The position numbers and the translations under genes were made by a program. Below the pieces are notes generated by a model. The model was not told where the DNA came from, made no database searches, and saw only the letters and a program-made list of their open reading frames with translations. Source: Enterobacter sp. Bisph1 (lineage in GTDB: Bacteria; Pseudomonadota; Gammaproteobacteria; Enterobacterales; Enterobacteriaceae). From it: DNA of 64,000 nt. Shown here in pieces: positions 18,557-26,645 of the stretch (its first letter is position 1; every line of letters starts with the position of its first letter). The stretch covers positions 1 to 64,000 of the forward strand of contig NZ_JXAG01000032.1 of assembly GCF_000814905.1 (NCBI RefSeq), read 5' to 3'.

Positions 18557-19237
18557 CTAATCGTGCATTACCACGCTTTGCTCGACGGACAGGCGCGGCA
18601 TACGGGTTTGCGCCGACGGGGCAGACATGTCGGGATAGCCAAAGGAGATGCCGAATAACAGACGATATTGATCGTCGACACCGAGTTCCTTGCGGATCAG
18701 ATCGGCATGAAAACCGAGTAAGGTTTGCGGGATACCGGCGAAACCGCGCGCCGTTAGTGACAACAAAAAGCTCTGGCCATACATGCCGATATCAGACGCG
18801 ACGCGGATATTGTCGCCAAATGTGGGCATAAACAAAAATGCCGCGTGAGGCGCGTTAAAGAAGTGGTAATTGCGCAAATAGGCTTCTTTGCGACGTTCGC
18901 TGTCTTCACGGGCAATACCCAGCGACGCGTAATAGAGCCGCGCTTGTTCATGGGCGCGCTCAAAATAGTCGCCATAAAAATCATCGTAGGAGAAGCTGAA
19001 ATCTGGCGTCTGCTGGCCGGCCAAATCGTGTTCGATCATCAAATTGCCAAGTCGATTTTTCGTTTCGCCGGATACCACATGCACATGCCACGGTTGGGTA
19101 TTGCAATTAGACGGTGAGTATTGCGCATCCTGCAATACCGCCTGAATCTGCTCCGGCGTTAATGGCTCAGGTAAAAATGCGCGCGCGGAAAAACGCTGGC
19201 GCACGGTTTCATCAAAGGTTTTCACTATATTGCTCAT
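18557..19237 (-). CDS. Nitroreductase family protein
   Basis: A 226-aa FMN-dependent nitroreductase with the N-terminal RRFSAR-like motif (RQRFSARAF), the substrate loop SPSNCNTQPWHVHVVSG and the C-terminal FGISFGYPD. These enzymes reduce nitroaromatics or quinones with NAD(P)H as dimers in the cytoplasm. A GGAGCAG site precedes the ATG at 19237. It is divergent from the LysR gene at 19333, the likely regulator, with 95 bases between. Confidence 0.88.
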   Translation of the reverse strand: MSNIVKTFDETVRQRFSARAFLPEPLTPEQIQAVLQDAQYSPSNCNTQPWHVHVVSGETKNRLGNLMIEHDLAGQQTPDFSFSYDDFYGDYFERAHEQARLYYASLGIAREDSERRKEAYLRNYHFFNAPHAAFLFMPTFGDNIRVASDIGMYGQSFLLSLTARGFAGIPQTLLGFHADLIRKELGVDDQYRLLFGISFGYPDMSAPSAQTRMPRLSVEQSVVMHD

Positions 19238-19332
19238 TCTCTGCTCCGCTGTCGATTTTGCCGTAGCTTAGCGATGAAAAGGCGAGGCTTAAACAGTACA
19301 ATGCGCCACGGACCTTTGCGGATTACGCACAG

Positions 19333-20283
19333 ATGAAAAAGCTCAGTCAGATCAGCACCCGCTCAATGCAGCTCTTTCTCGCCATTGTGCGCGAGGGAAA
19401 TTTATCGGAAGTCGCCCGCAATGAAGGGCTGGCGGCCTCATCCCTTTCCCGCATTGTGCAGCAGCTCGAGCAGGCGCTGGAAACGCAGCTGTTGTACCGC
19501 AATACACGCGCCGTGATCGCCACCGAGGCGGGCCATCTTTATGCCGAGACGTTTCGCACTATGTTACAGCAGCTTACGGAGGCGCAAACCCAGGTGGATG
19601 AACGGCGCGAAGAGCCAGGCGGGCGTATTCGCATCAACGCCCCGACCTCTTTTGGTCTGCGCCATATTGGCCCGCGAATAAGCGCCTTCAGCGAACGCTA
19701 TCCGCGCCTGCACATTGAGTTGAATCTCAATGATGATTACATCGATCCGTTTGCCGATGGCACCGATCTGCTGTTACGTATCGCCGCGCTGCAGGATTCC
19801 GAGTTACATGGACGTTTGATTGCGCCACAGCACTGTCATCTGGTAGCGACCCCTGCCTATTTGCGTCGTTATGGGCTGCCACAAACGCCGGAAGATTTAC
19901 TTTCCCACCGGCTGCTGGCCTACCGCGGCAAGAGCGGTTTACAGCGCTGGCGCTTTCAGCAGGGTGAAAAAGCCTCTCAGTTTTCCCCGCAGGCAAAAAT
20001 TGTCTCTGATAATGCGGAGTTGCTGCTGCAGGCGGCCCTCAGCGATGGTGGGATCCTGCTCTTTCCCGACTGGCAGGTGGGCGAGATGCTCAACCGCAAT
20101 GAACTGGTCGCTCTGCTTCCCGATTATACCGCCAGCTATTCGGCCACCGCGCAGTCACTGTGGCTGCTTTATCCCGGTGGGAAATATCCCTCGCTTAATA
20201 CGCGAACGGTGATCGACTTTTTAGTCGATAGCTTCGGTTCACCGCCTTACTGGCGCTATTTTGCGAAGCCTGCCCAGGAATAA
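19333..20283 (+). CDS. LysR-family regulator
   Basis: A 316-aa LysR-type protein with an N-terminal helix-turn-helix (about 12-70, GNLSEVARNEGLAASSLSRIVQQLEQAL) and an effector domain (GRIRINAPTSFGLRHIGPRI). The helix-turn-helix reads NEGLAASSLSR, of the variant group that regulates oxidoreductases. It is divergent from the nitroreductase gene and probably controls it; the inducer is unknown. The ribosome site at ATG 19333 is weak. Confidence 0.88.
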   Translation: MKKLSQISTRSMQLFLAIVREGNLSEVARNEGLAASSLSRIVQQLEQALETQLLYRNTRAVIATEAGHLYAETFRTMLQQLTEAQTQVDERREEPGGRIRINAPTSFGLRHIGPRISAFSERYPRLHIELNLNDDYIDPFADGTDLLLRIAALQDSELHGRLIAPQHCHLVATPAYLRRYGLPQTPEDLLSHRLLAYRGKSGLQRWRFQQGEKASQFSPQAKIVSDNAELLLQAALSDGGILLFPDWQVGEMLNRNELVALLPDYTASYSATAQSLWLLYPGGKYPSLNTRTVIDFLVDSFGSPPYWRYFAKPAQE

Positions 20284-20408
20284 TCCCGTAGGCGGCAGGC
20301 TCCATAATCGCTTCACTTTTATATCGTCAAATCGTCGGCATGCACTAGATGCGATGTAATGATGAAAACGCAACATCGCGCCCGGATAATAACGACTAAG
20401 TCTTGCTA

Positions 20409-20448
20409 TAAAAAAGACCCTGAACGATTAACGACAGGGTCTTTTTTA
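20409..20448. terminator. Bidirectional terminator
   Basis: AGACCCTG (20415-20422) pairs with CAGGGTCT (20435-20442); an A-run precedes and a T-run follows, so it can end both the LysR gene and transcription from rlhA. Confidence 0.88.
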
Positions 20449-20504
20449 GCTCTGAATAACACGCCCTTAAAGGCGAAATAAAAAGTAGCCTGGCGGCACC
20501 CTAT

Positions 20505-22463
20505 TTATTTACGTTTTGGCAATGTTTTTACCAGGTCGTCGGGGCTTATTGACGCGACGACGCTGCCCGGCAGCGGCATTTTCAGAATATGATTTTTAAT
20601 CTTGCCCACTATATGCATTTCGCACGGACGGCAGTCAAAACGCAGGGTCAGCACTTCATCGCCGTGTACCAGCTGCATTGGTGTTGCGCGCCAGCTTTTA
20701 ATATTACCTTTCGCCTGTTTCGGGCACAGATTAAAGGCGAAGCGCAGGCAGTGTTTGGTGATCATCACCGGCACATCGCCCTTCTCTTCATGGGCTTCAA
20801 AGGCGGCATCAATCAGCTGGACGCCATAACGGTGATAAAATTCGCGCGCTTTATGGTTATAGACGTTGGCGAGAAACGACAAATGCGTCTCCGGGTAAAC
20901 TGGCGCAGGGTTGGCCACCGGTTTACGGCTGCCGCGCTGGTAGTTAGCCAACCGCGCCTCTTCCAGCATCTCCACGGTTTCGCGACGTAGCTGGTTTAGC
21001 AGGCTGTTGGGTACAAACAGCGCCCCCGGCAGGCTGATGCTGATCTCCTGGGCGTAATAGCGCGTCTGCCCGAGCTTCGCCAGCCCCTCTTTCAGGCTTT
21101 CCAGCGCCTTTTGTGCATTATTCGCTTCATCAAACTGCCCATCCAGCGTATGGGTTACGCTAACGCCGTCTTCACTGGTCAGGGTTAGCACCAGCTGTTC
21201 CTGCCAGCCGCCGAGTTCGATATCGACGGCGATTCGACGCTCGCTGGAGGTTTTCAGCAGCGCCTGCTGCCAGTTGTGATCGAGGTTGCGATTCAGCGCG
21301 TGGTGCGGGCGCAGCGAGCGCAGCGCGTCGGGCATCTCATTGGGGAAGACGCGGTAGCGATTGTCGGCGGTTTTTTCCGCGACGTTGACGCGAAAGCCCA
21401 CCACTTCACGCTTAATCAGCACGTTGAGGCCGTCGCCGTTCGCCAGCGGTTCGGTTACTTCCACATCAAGATGATCTTTCCCAACCTTCAGCACTTCACC
21501 CACCGGCAGGCCAACGAATTTCGGTGAATCAAAAGCGCCGATATCAATTTTGCGCGCATTGACAAAATAGTCCGTGCTGCCGCGATGGAACGTTTTGTCC
21601 GTTGATGGAATAAAGAAGTGTTCGGTACGCCCGGCGGAGGCGCGCGCCAGATCGCCGCGATCTTCAATAATCGCATCCAGCATCTGGCGATAATGGGCGG
21701 TGATGTTTTTCACGTAGCTCATATCTTTATAGCGCCCTTCTATTTTGAAGGAGCGTACGCCCGCGTCGATCAGCGCCGCCAGGTTAGCGGACTGATCGTT
21801 ATCTTTCATCGACAGCAGATGCTTTTCATAGGCCACTACGCGCCCCTGATCGTCTTTCAGGGTGTAGGGCAAACGGCACGCCTGCGAGCAGTCGCCACGG
21901 TTGGCGCTGCGCCCGGTTTGCGCATGAGAGATATTGCACTGCCCGGAGTAGGCCACACACAGCGCGCCGTGAATAAAGAACTCAATGGTGGCGTCCGTTG
22001 CGCTATGAATGGCGCGGATCTGCTCAAGGTTTAACTCGCGCGCCAGTACGATTTGGCTGAAACCGACATCGGAGAGAAATTTGGCTTTTTCGACGGTGCG
22101 AATATCGCACTGCGTGCTGGCATGCAGCTCTATTGGTGGGATATCCAGCTCCAGCACGCCCATATCCTGCACAATAAGCGCATCGACACCGGCCTGGTAC
22201 AAATCGTGAATTAACCCGCGCGCGGGCTCCAGCTCATCATCATGAAGAATGGTATTAAGCGTAATAAAGACTTTCGCGCCGTAGCGATGAGCGAAAGGCA
22301 CCAGTTCAGCGATATCGCGCAGGCTATTGCCCGCATTATGACGCGCGCCAAAACCGGGGCCGCCAATATAGACCGCGTCGGCACCGTGCAGGATAGCCTC
22401 ACGGGCAATGGCGGTATCGCGAGCCGGGCTCAACAGTTCAAGATGATGGGGGTGCAGGCGCAT
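20505..22463 (-). CDS. rlhA: 23S rRNA cytidine-2501 hydroxylation protein RlhA (YdcP)
   Basis: A 652-aa U32-peptidase-family protein very close to E. coli YdcP/RlhA, needed for 5-hydroxylation of C2501 in 23S rRNA. Marks are ELHASTQCDIR, GALCVAYSGQCNISH, the cysteine motif GDCSQACRLPYTL and SFKIEGRYKDMSYV. The C-terminal DUF3656 region ends TLPKRK. I start at ATG 22463 (MRLHPHHLELLSPARD), which aligns in length with E. coli. An ATG at 22481 in frame is possible; neither has a strong ribosome site. In E. coli the neighbours are also ydcN and ydcO. Confidence 0.95.
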   Translation of the reverse strand: MRLHPHHLELLSPARDTAIAREAILHGADAVYIGGPGFGARHNAGNSLRDIAELVPFAHRYGAKVFITLNTILHDDELEPARGLIHDLYQAGVDALIVQDMGVLELDIPPIELHASTQCDIRTVEKAKFLSDVGFSQIVLARELNLEQIRAIHSATDATIEFFIHGALCVAYSGQCNISHAQTGRSANRGDCSQACRLPYTLKDDQGRVVAYEKHLLSMKDNDQSANLAALIDAGVRSFKIEGRYKDMSYVKNITAHYRQMLDAIIEDRGDLARASAGRTEHFFIPSTDKTFHRGSTDYFVNARKIDIGAFDSPKFVGLPVGEVLKVGKDHLDVEVTEPLANGDGLNVLIKREVVGFRVNVAEKTADNRYRVFPNEMPDALRSLRPHHALNRNLDHNWQQALLKTSSERRIAVDIELGGWQEQLVLTLTSEDGVSVTHTLDGQFDEANNAQKALESLKEGLAKLGQTRYYAQEISISLPGALFVPNSLLNQLRRETVEMLEEARLANYQRGSRKPVANPAPVYPETHLSFLANVYNHKAREFYHRYGVQLIDAAFEAHEEKGDVPVMITKHCLRFAFNLCPKQAKGNIKSWRATPMQLVHGDEVLTLRFDCRPCEMHIVGKIKNHILKMPLPGSVVASISPDDLVKTLPKRK

Positions 22464-22729
22464 ACAATTGTCGTTATCCATTATGTGCAAAATGGCGGCT
22501 ATTGTAGTCACATCGGGCAGGTTTCTCCACCTGCCGCAGGGGGAATTTGCGCCCGCTGGCAATGCAATATTGAAATTGTTATTTCCGCGCGGTTTTCGCC
22601 CGCGCTAGAGTGATGACTCTGACATTCCCCATCAAGTATCTCGCGTGTTTTGGTTGCAGGTGGGCAAGCAGGCAGTATGCATGTGGCTTGTTGGCCGCCC
22701 TGCAGCGCAAAGCATGGGGGTAAACGTGG

Positions 22730-23311
22730 TTAGTCGTGTGATTTGTCGTCGTTTTTTGCCGCAGGGGTGCCTGCGGCTTTTTCTTTTGGATAGTGAATCA
22801 AGGAGTGGAAATGCACCGTATGCGGCGAACTGTTGCGGTACGCGTGCGCTTCGTCACCGGCAAAACGTACTCCCATCCCGGAAGTGTAAACCTTCCAGTC
22901 GCCCTTCAGGCAGAGATCCAGCGCGCCGTTAATCACAATCACATGCTCAATCACCCCGCTTTCATGAGGCGTTGATTCACTAACCGCGCCCGGCGCGAGA
23001 GTAATGGAGAAGAGATCAAAGTGCAGTTTTTCGTCCCACGGAAACAGCGGCGTGATCACCATTGCCTGCTGGTCGGGATCGTAGGCGTACGGCGTATCGC
23101 TTTCGGGCGGCGCAATAAAGGTCGAAAAGGGAACGTTCAGGCCGGTGGCGATTTTCCACAGGGTCGCCACCGTCGGGCTCGATTCATTACGTTCGATCTG
23201 CCCGAGCATCGCTTTCGAGACGCCGGTCTCCTCCGCCAGCCGGGAAAGGCTCCAGCCACGGCCCTGACGCAGAAGCTTTAAGGTGCTTGCCAGGTAATCT
23301 GCGATGTTCAT
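22730..23311 (-). CDS. ydcN: XRE-cupin regulator YdcN (SutR)
   Basis: A 193-aa regulator with an N-terminal XRE helix-turn-helix (about 12-66, WSLSRLAEETGVSKAMLGQIERNESSPTV) and a C-terminal cupin (VIEHVIVINGALDLCL, GDEAHAYRNSSPHTVHFHSLIHYP). It matches E. coli YdcN, studied as SutR, a regulator of sulfur-utilisation genes. Its last 15 residues (KEKAAGTPAAKNDDKSHD) extend beyond the E. coli protein and coincide with an opposite-strand terminator. It is divergent from ydcO, with a long inverted repeat between. Confidence 0.92.
   Translation of the reverse strand: MNIADYLASTLKLLRQGRGWSLSRLAEETGVSKAMLGQIERNESSPTVATLWKIATGLNVPFSTFIAPPESDTPYAYDPDQQAMVITPLFPWDEKLHFDLFSITLAPGAVSESTPHESGVIEHVIVINGALDLCLKGDWKVYTSGMGVRFAGDEAHAYRNSSPHTVHFHSLIHYPKEKAAGTPAAKNDDKSHD
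22758..22787 (+). terminator. Strong plus-strand terminator inside the ydcN 3' end
   Basis: GCCGCAGG (22758-22765) pairs with CCTGCGGC (22770-22777) and is followed by TTTTTCTTTT. It reads as an intrinsic terminator on the plus strand, where no annotated gene ends. It may close a small RNA transcribed from the 266-base rlhA-ydcN gap. Confidence 0.55.
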
Positions 23312-23407
23312 TGCGCCTCCGCGAAGAAAAATCCGGGGCAGTATAGCGCAGCGTAAATGTTTTCGAGAGCGAAACTGTTGGGCTATGCGTGCGGTAATAT
23401 ATCCCCG

Positions 23408-23462
23408 CCTTGTGCGTTATAGCGTCCGATGATAATTTATCTGGATGCTATAACGCACAAGG
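23408..23462. promoter_or_regulatory. 20-bp inverted repeat at the ydcO promoter
   Basis: Arms at 23408-23427 and 23443-23462 are complementary at 19 of 20 positions (core GTGCGTTATAGC / GCTATAACGCAC) with a 15-base spacer that holds a TATAAT-like TAATTTAT stretch. The right arm runs into the ydcO ribosome site. It is a likely operator for YdcN, or a leader hairpin that can hide the ribosome site. Confidence 0.65.
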
Positions 23463-23469
23463 AGTTTCC

Positions 23470-24654
23470 ATGCCCGTTGACACCCTTTCTCACCCTGCAC
23501 GGCTCCCGTTTAGTAGCGTACTGGCAGGTTTTGTCGCCGTACTGGTGGGCTACGCCAGTTCGGCAGCGATTATCTGGCAGGCGGCCTCTGCCGCAGGCGC
23601 GACGGCCGACCAGATCGGCGGCTGGCTGACGGCGCTCGGTCTGGCAATGGGTATCAGTACCCTGGCGCTGAGTGTGTGGTATCGCATGCCGGTACTTACC
23701 GCGTGGTCAACGCCCGGTGCGGCACTGCTGGCAACCAGCCTGCAAGGCGTTTCGTTGAACGAAGCCGTGGGTGTGTTTATTTTTGCCAATGGGTTGATTG
23801 TGCTGTGTGGGTTAAGTGGGCTGTTTGCCCGCCTGATGAAAATTATTCCGTCGGCGCTATCGGCGGCCATGCTGGCCGGGATTCTGCTGCGCTTTGGCCT
23901 ACAGGCGTTTAGTAATATCGAAGCACACTTCCTGCTGTGCGGCAGCATGCTGCTAGCCTGGTTAATCTGTAAGACGCTGGTGCCGCGTTACGCCATAATT
24001 GCCGCGCTTATCGTCGGCGCGTTGGCCGCAGTGATTCATGGTGACGTTGTCACAAATAATCTGCACTTTACCGTTGCAACACCGCAATATACCGCGCCGG
24101 AATTTCACTGGTCGTCCCTGGTCAGCATCGGTATCCCCTTCTTTCTGGTTACCATGGCCTCGCAAAATGCGCCCGGCTTCGTCACGCTGCAAGCGGCGGG
24201 CTACTCGCTTCCGGTCTCGCCGTTAATTGCCTTTACCGGCGCGCTGGCGCTGCTGCTTTCGCCGTTCGGTGTCTTTTCGATTTGTATTGCCGCGATCTCG
24301 GCCGCGATTTGTCAAAGCCCGGATGCCCACCCGTTGCGAGAAAAGCGCTGGCTGGCGGCGGTATGCGCCGGTGTATTCTATCTGCTGGCGGGTCTGTTCG
24401 GCGGTTCGATAACCTCGCTGCTGGCCGCATTGCCGATGAGCGGTATCCAAACGCTGGCGGGACTGGTGCTGTTAAGCACTCTCAGCGGTAGCCTGCATCA
24501 GGCGTTAACCAGCGAGCACGTTCGCGATGCCGCAGTAGTGACCTTTCTGGTGACCGCCAGCGGCGTCACGCTGCTGGGGATAGGCTCGGCATTCTGGGGA
24601 TTAGCGATAGGAGGCGCGAGTTACGCCATTTTGCCGTTAGCGCGTCGCCCGTAG
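23470..24654 (+). CDS. ydcO: BenE-family transporter YdcO
   Basis: A 394-aa membrane protein of the benzoate/H+ symporter family (about 11-12 helices), with the conserved MASQNAPGFVTLQAAGY and STPGAALLATS segments. It matches E. coli YdcO, whose substrate is not settled. AAGGAG lies 5 bases before the ATG at 23470; an upstream GTG would extend into the inverted repeat. The last 18 bases overlap the end of the convergent AraC gene. Confidence 0.92.
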   Translation: MPVDTLSHPARLPFSSVLAGFVAVLVGYASSAAIIWQAASAAGATADQIGGWLTALGLAMGISTLALSVWYRMPVLTAWSTPGAALLATSLQGVSLNEAVGVFIFANGLIVLCGLSGLFARLMKIIPSALSAAMLAGILLRFGLQAFSNIEAHFLLCGSMLLAWLICKTLVPRYAIIAALIVGALAAVIHGDVVTNNLHFTVATPQYTAPEFHWSSLVSIGIPFFLVTMASQNAPGFVTLQAAGYSLPVSPLIAFTGALALLLSPFGVFSICIAAISAAICQSPDAHPLREKRWLAAVCAGVFYLLAGLFGGSITSLLAALPMSGIQTLAGLVLLSTLSGSLHQALTSEHVRDAAVVTFLVTASGVTLLGIGSAFWGLAIGGASYAILPLARRP

Positions 24655-25506
24655 CTGCGAGGGGGTAACGCCTGTGGCCGCTTTGAAGCGGTTGCTGAAG
24701 TGGCTGGCAGAATTAAACCCGCAGGCCAGCGCGATACGGATCAGCGCCTGGTCGCTATGTAACAGCAACTCTTTTGCCCGCGTTATGCGGCGCTGCATAA
24801 CAAACTGATGCGGCGCGATGCCCATCGACTGGCGGAACATACGCGCGAAATGGTATTCGCTCAGCGAAGCCTGTTGTGCCAGATCCGACAGCAGCAACGG
24901 TTCAGACAGATGCGCGTCAATGTACTCCAGCACCGTGCGTAACGACGCTGGCGCTAACCCGCCGGTAATCGTCGGCAATTGCCACTGTACGTTGCTGTAG
25001 TGCTGGATTAAGTGCGTTAGCAACAGCGTCGAAGCGGTACTAAGGGTTAACTGGTTGGCATTTTGCTGCCAGTCGCAATCGAGCAAAAACTGGCGATAGA
25101 GGGCGGTAATAGCCTCATCCTGTGAGAAGGTTTTCTCGTTCAGGGTGAACGATGCCGGGCTGCGATCCCACACCTTTTCCCCGACGTCGCGCAGATGTTC
25201 GTCCGTGCAGTACAGGTGAACAAAAGAGAGATCGGCGCGCAAATCCCATACGGATTCGCTCTCTTTGGGCATCAGGCAAAAGCGATCCGGCCCACCGCCA
25301 TTTCTCCAGCCATAAGGGGTTTTGTGGTAGCTCTCATAGCCATCGGCCACGTACAGACTCAGGGTATGATGATTGCAATACTGGGTAATATAGTCGTGTG
25401 TATTCGACCATGCGGCAAGTTGGATGCCCGAGTGCAGCGCCACCGCATTGTGTAAAACGGCGTGATGTTTACATAAGTTTACAAATGCTTCATAGTAACC
25501 AGACAT
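24637..25506 (-). CDS. AraC-family regulator
   Basis: A 289-aa regulator with a ligand-binding N-terminal half (HDYITQYCNHHTLSLYVADGYESYHK) and two C-terminal helix-turn-helices (LSDLAQQASLSEYHFARMFRQSMG, ALACGFNSASHFSNRFKAATGVTPSQLR). ATG 25506 is used; a TTG six bases upstream sits at better spacing from AAGGA and may be the real start. It is divergent from the EamA exporter gene and is its probable regulator. Confidence 0.9.
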   Translation of the reverse strand: MSGYYEAFVNLCKHHAVLHNAVALHSGIQLAAWSNTHDYITQYCNHHTLSLYVADGYESYHKTPYGWRNGGGPDRFCLMPKESESVWDLRADLSFVHLYCTDEHLRDVGEKVWDRSPASFTLNEKTFSQDEAITALYRQFLLDCDWQQNANQLTLSTASTLLLTHLIQHYSNVQWQLPTITGGLAPASLRTVLEYIDAHLSEPLLLSDLAQQASLSEYHFARMFRQSMGIAPHQFVMQRRITRAKELLLHSDQALIRIALACGFNSASHFSNRFKAATGVTPSQLRATR

Positions 25507-25647
25507 GCGCAAAAATCATCCTTAATTCACCCTTACTCAGTCTAGGAATAGCTGACGTCTGAAACCAGCGCTGTATCAATAAAAGCGCAAGAATACGCAA
25601 GTGCAGCGCAAGCCGGTGCAATCGTAAGGATGCGGGCTTTGTCACAC

Positions 25648-25665
25648 TGGGTATATCTATACCCA
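25648..25665. promoter_or_regulatory. Inverted repeat upstream of the EamA gene
   Basis: TGGGTATA and TATACCCA flank a TC centre, giving an 18-base dyad 12 bases before the ATG at 25678. It may be an operator or a leader stem. Confidence 0.45.
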
Positions 25666-25677
25666 TCGGAATTTATT

Positions 25678-26583
25678 ATGAACGCATTACTCTACGGCCT
25701 GGTGGTATTTATCTGGGGAACGACCTGGATAGCGATCTATTTGCAACAGGGGCCGGTTGCTGCGCCAGTATCTATTTTCTGGCGTTTTGCTCTGGCAACG
25801 GCGGTGATGATGCTGTTGCTAATCGTGCGGCGTAAAGTACATGCTTTGTCGCTGCGCGATCATCTGTTTTGTCTTTTGCAGGGTTGCTGCGTGTTCTGTT
25901 TCAACTTCTGGGCGTTTTATACTGCCGCAGCCTGGATAAATACCGGTCTGGAATCGGTGATTTTCTCGATGGCGGTATTGTTTAACGCCGTCAACAGTTA
26001 CCTCTTTTTTGGCCAAAAACCCCCTGCGCGCTTTTTTGTCGCTGCCCTGTTGGGACTGTCAGGAATTTTGACGCTGTTCTGGCAAGATCTGGTTAGCAGC
26101 GGCTGGAGCGCAACGGTATTAATGGGGATGGGACTTTCGGCGCTGGCGACGCTGGGTTTTTCGTTTGGCAATATGATTAGCCTGCGCCATCAGCGCCAGG
26201 GTCTGACGACGCTGACCACCAACAGCTGGGCGATGCTTTACGGCACGCTACTTATTGCGACGATTGGCCTGTTACGCGGGGATGATTTTACCCCGCAGTG
26301 GACCGTCACCTATCTTGCCGCACTGGCCTATTTGTCGCTATTCGGCACGGTGATTGCCTTTGGCGCCTACTTTACGCTGATTGGTAGAATCGGTCCCAGC
26401 CGAGCGGCCTACAGCGCCCTGCTGTTTCCGCTGGTCGCCTTGACCATGTCGTCCCTTTTTGAAGGCTATCGTTGGCATGTAGAGGGAGTCATCGGGCTGG
26501 TGTTGATCCTTATCGGTAATCTGGTGATGTTCGTCCACCCGGAAAAATGGGTTTGGCGAGCGCGGCATGTCGCGAAACAGTAA
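25678..26583 (+). CDS. EamA (DMT) family exporter
   Basis: A 301-aa protein with ten predicted helices in two EamA repeats (FIWGTTWIAIYLQQG at the start; LSLFGTVIAFGAYFTLIGRIGPSRAAYSALLFPLVALTMSSLFE in the second). Such proteins export amino acids or metabolites. ATG 25678 is chosen over an upstream in-frame ATG at 25630, because the family begins at MNALLYG. Substrate unknown; the divergent AraC gene suggests ligand-induced expression. Confidence 0.88.
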   Translation: MNALLYGLVVFIWGTTWIAIYLQQGPVAAPVSIFWRFALATAVMMLLLIVRRKVHALSLRDHLFCLLQGCCVFCFNFWAFYTAAAWINTGLESVIFSMAVLFNAVNSYLFFGQKPPARFFVAALLGLSGILTLFWQDLVSSGWSATVLMGMGLSALATLGFSFGNMISLRHQRQGLTTLTTNSWAMLYGTLLIATIGLLRGDDFTPQWTVTYLAALAYLSLFGTVIAFGAYFTLIGRIGPSRAAYSALLFPLVALTMSSLFEGYRWHVEGVIGLVLILIGNLVMFVHPEKWVWRARHVAKQ

Positions 26584-26610
26584 CGCTTCATATCGCGACG
26601 TCACAGGATG

Positions 26611-26640
26611 AAAAACGCCGCCTGCTGACAACAGGCGGCT
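26611..26640 (-). terminator. Terminator of the DppA-like gene
   Basis: On the minus strand GCCGCCTG pairs with CAGGCGGC around a short loop and is followed by GTTTTT (plus-strand AAAAACGCCG at 26611-26620). Confidence 0.8.
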
Positions 26641-26645
26641 TCGAC

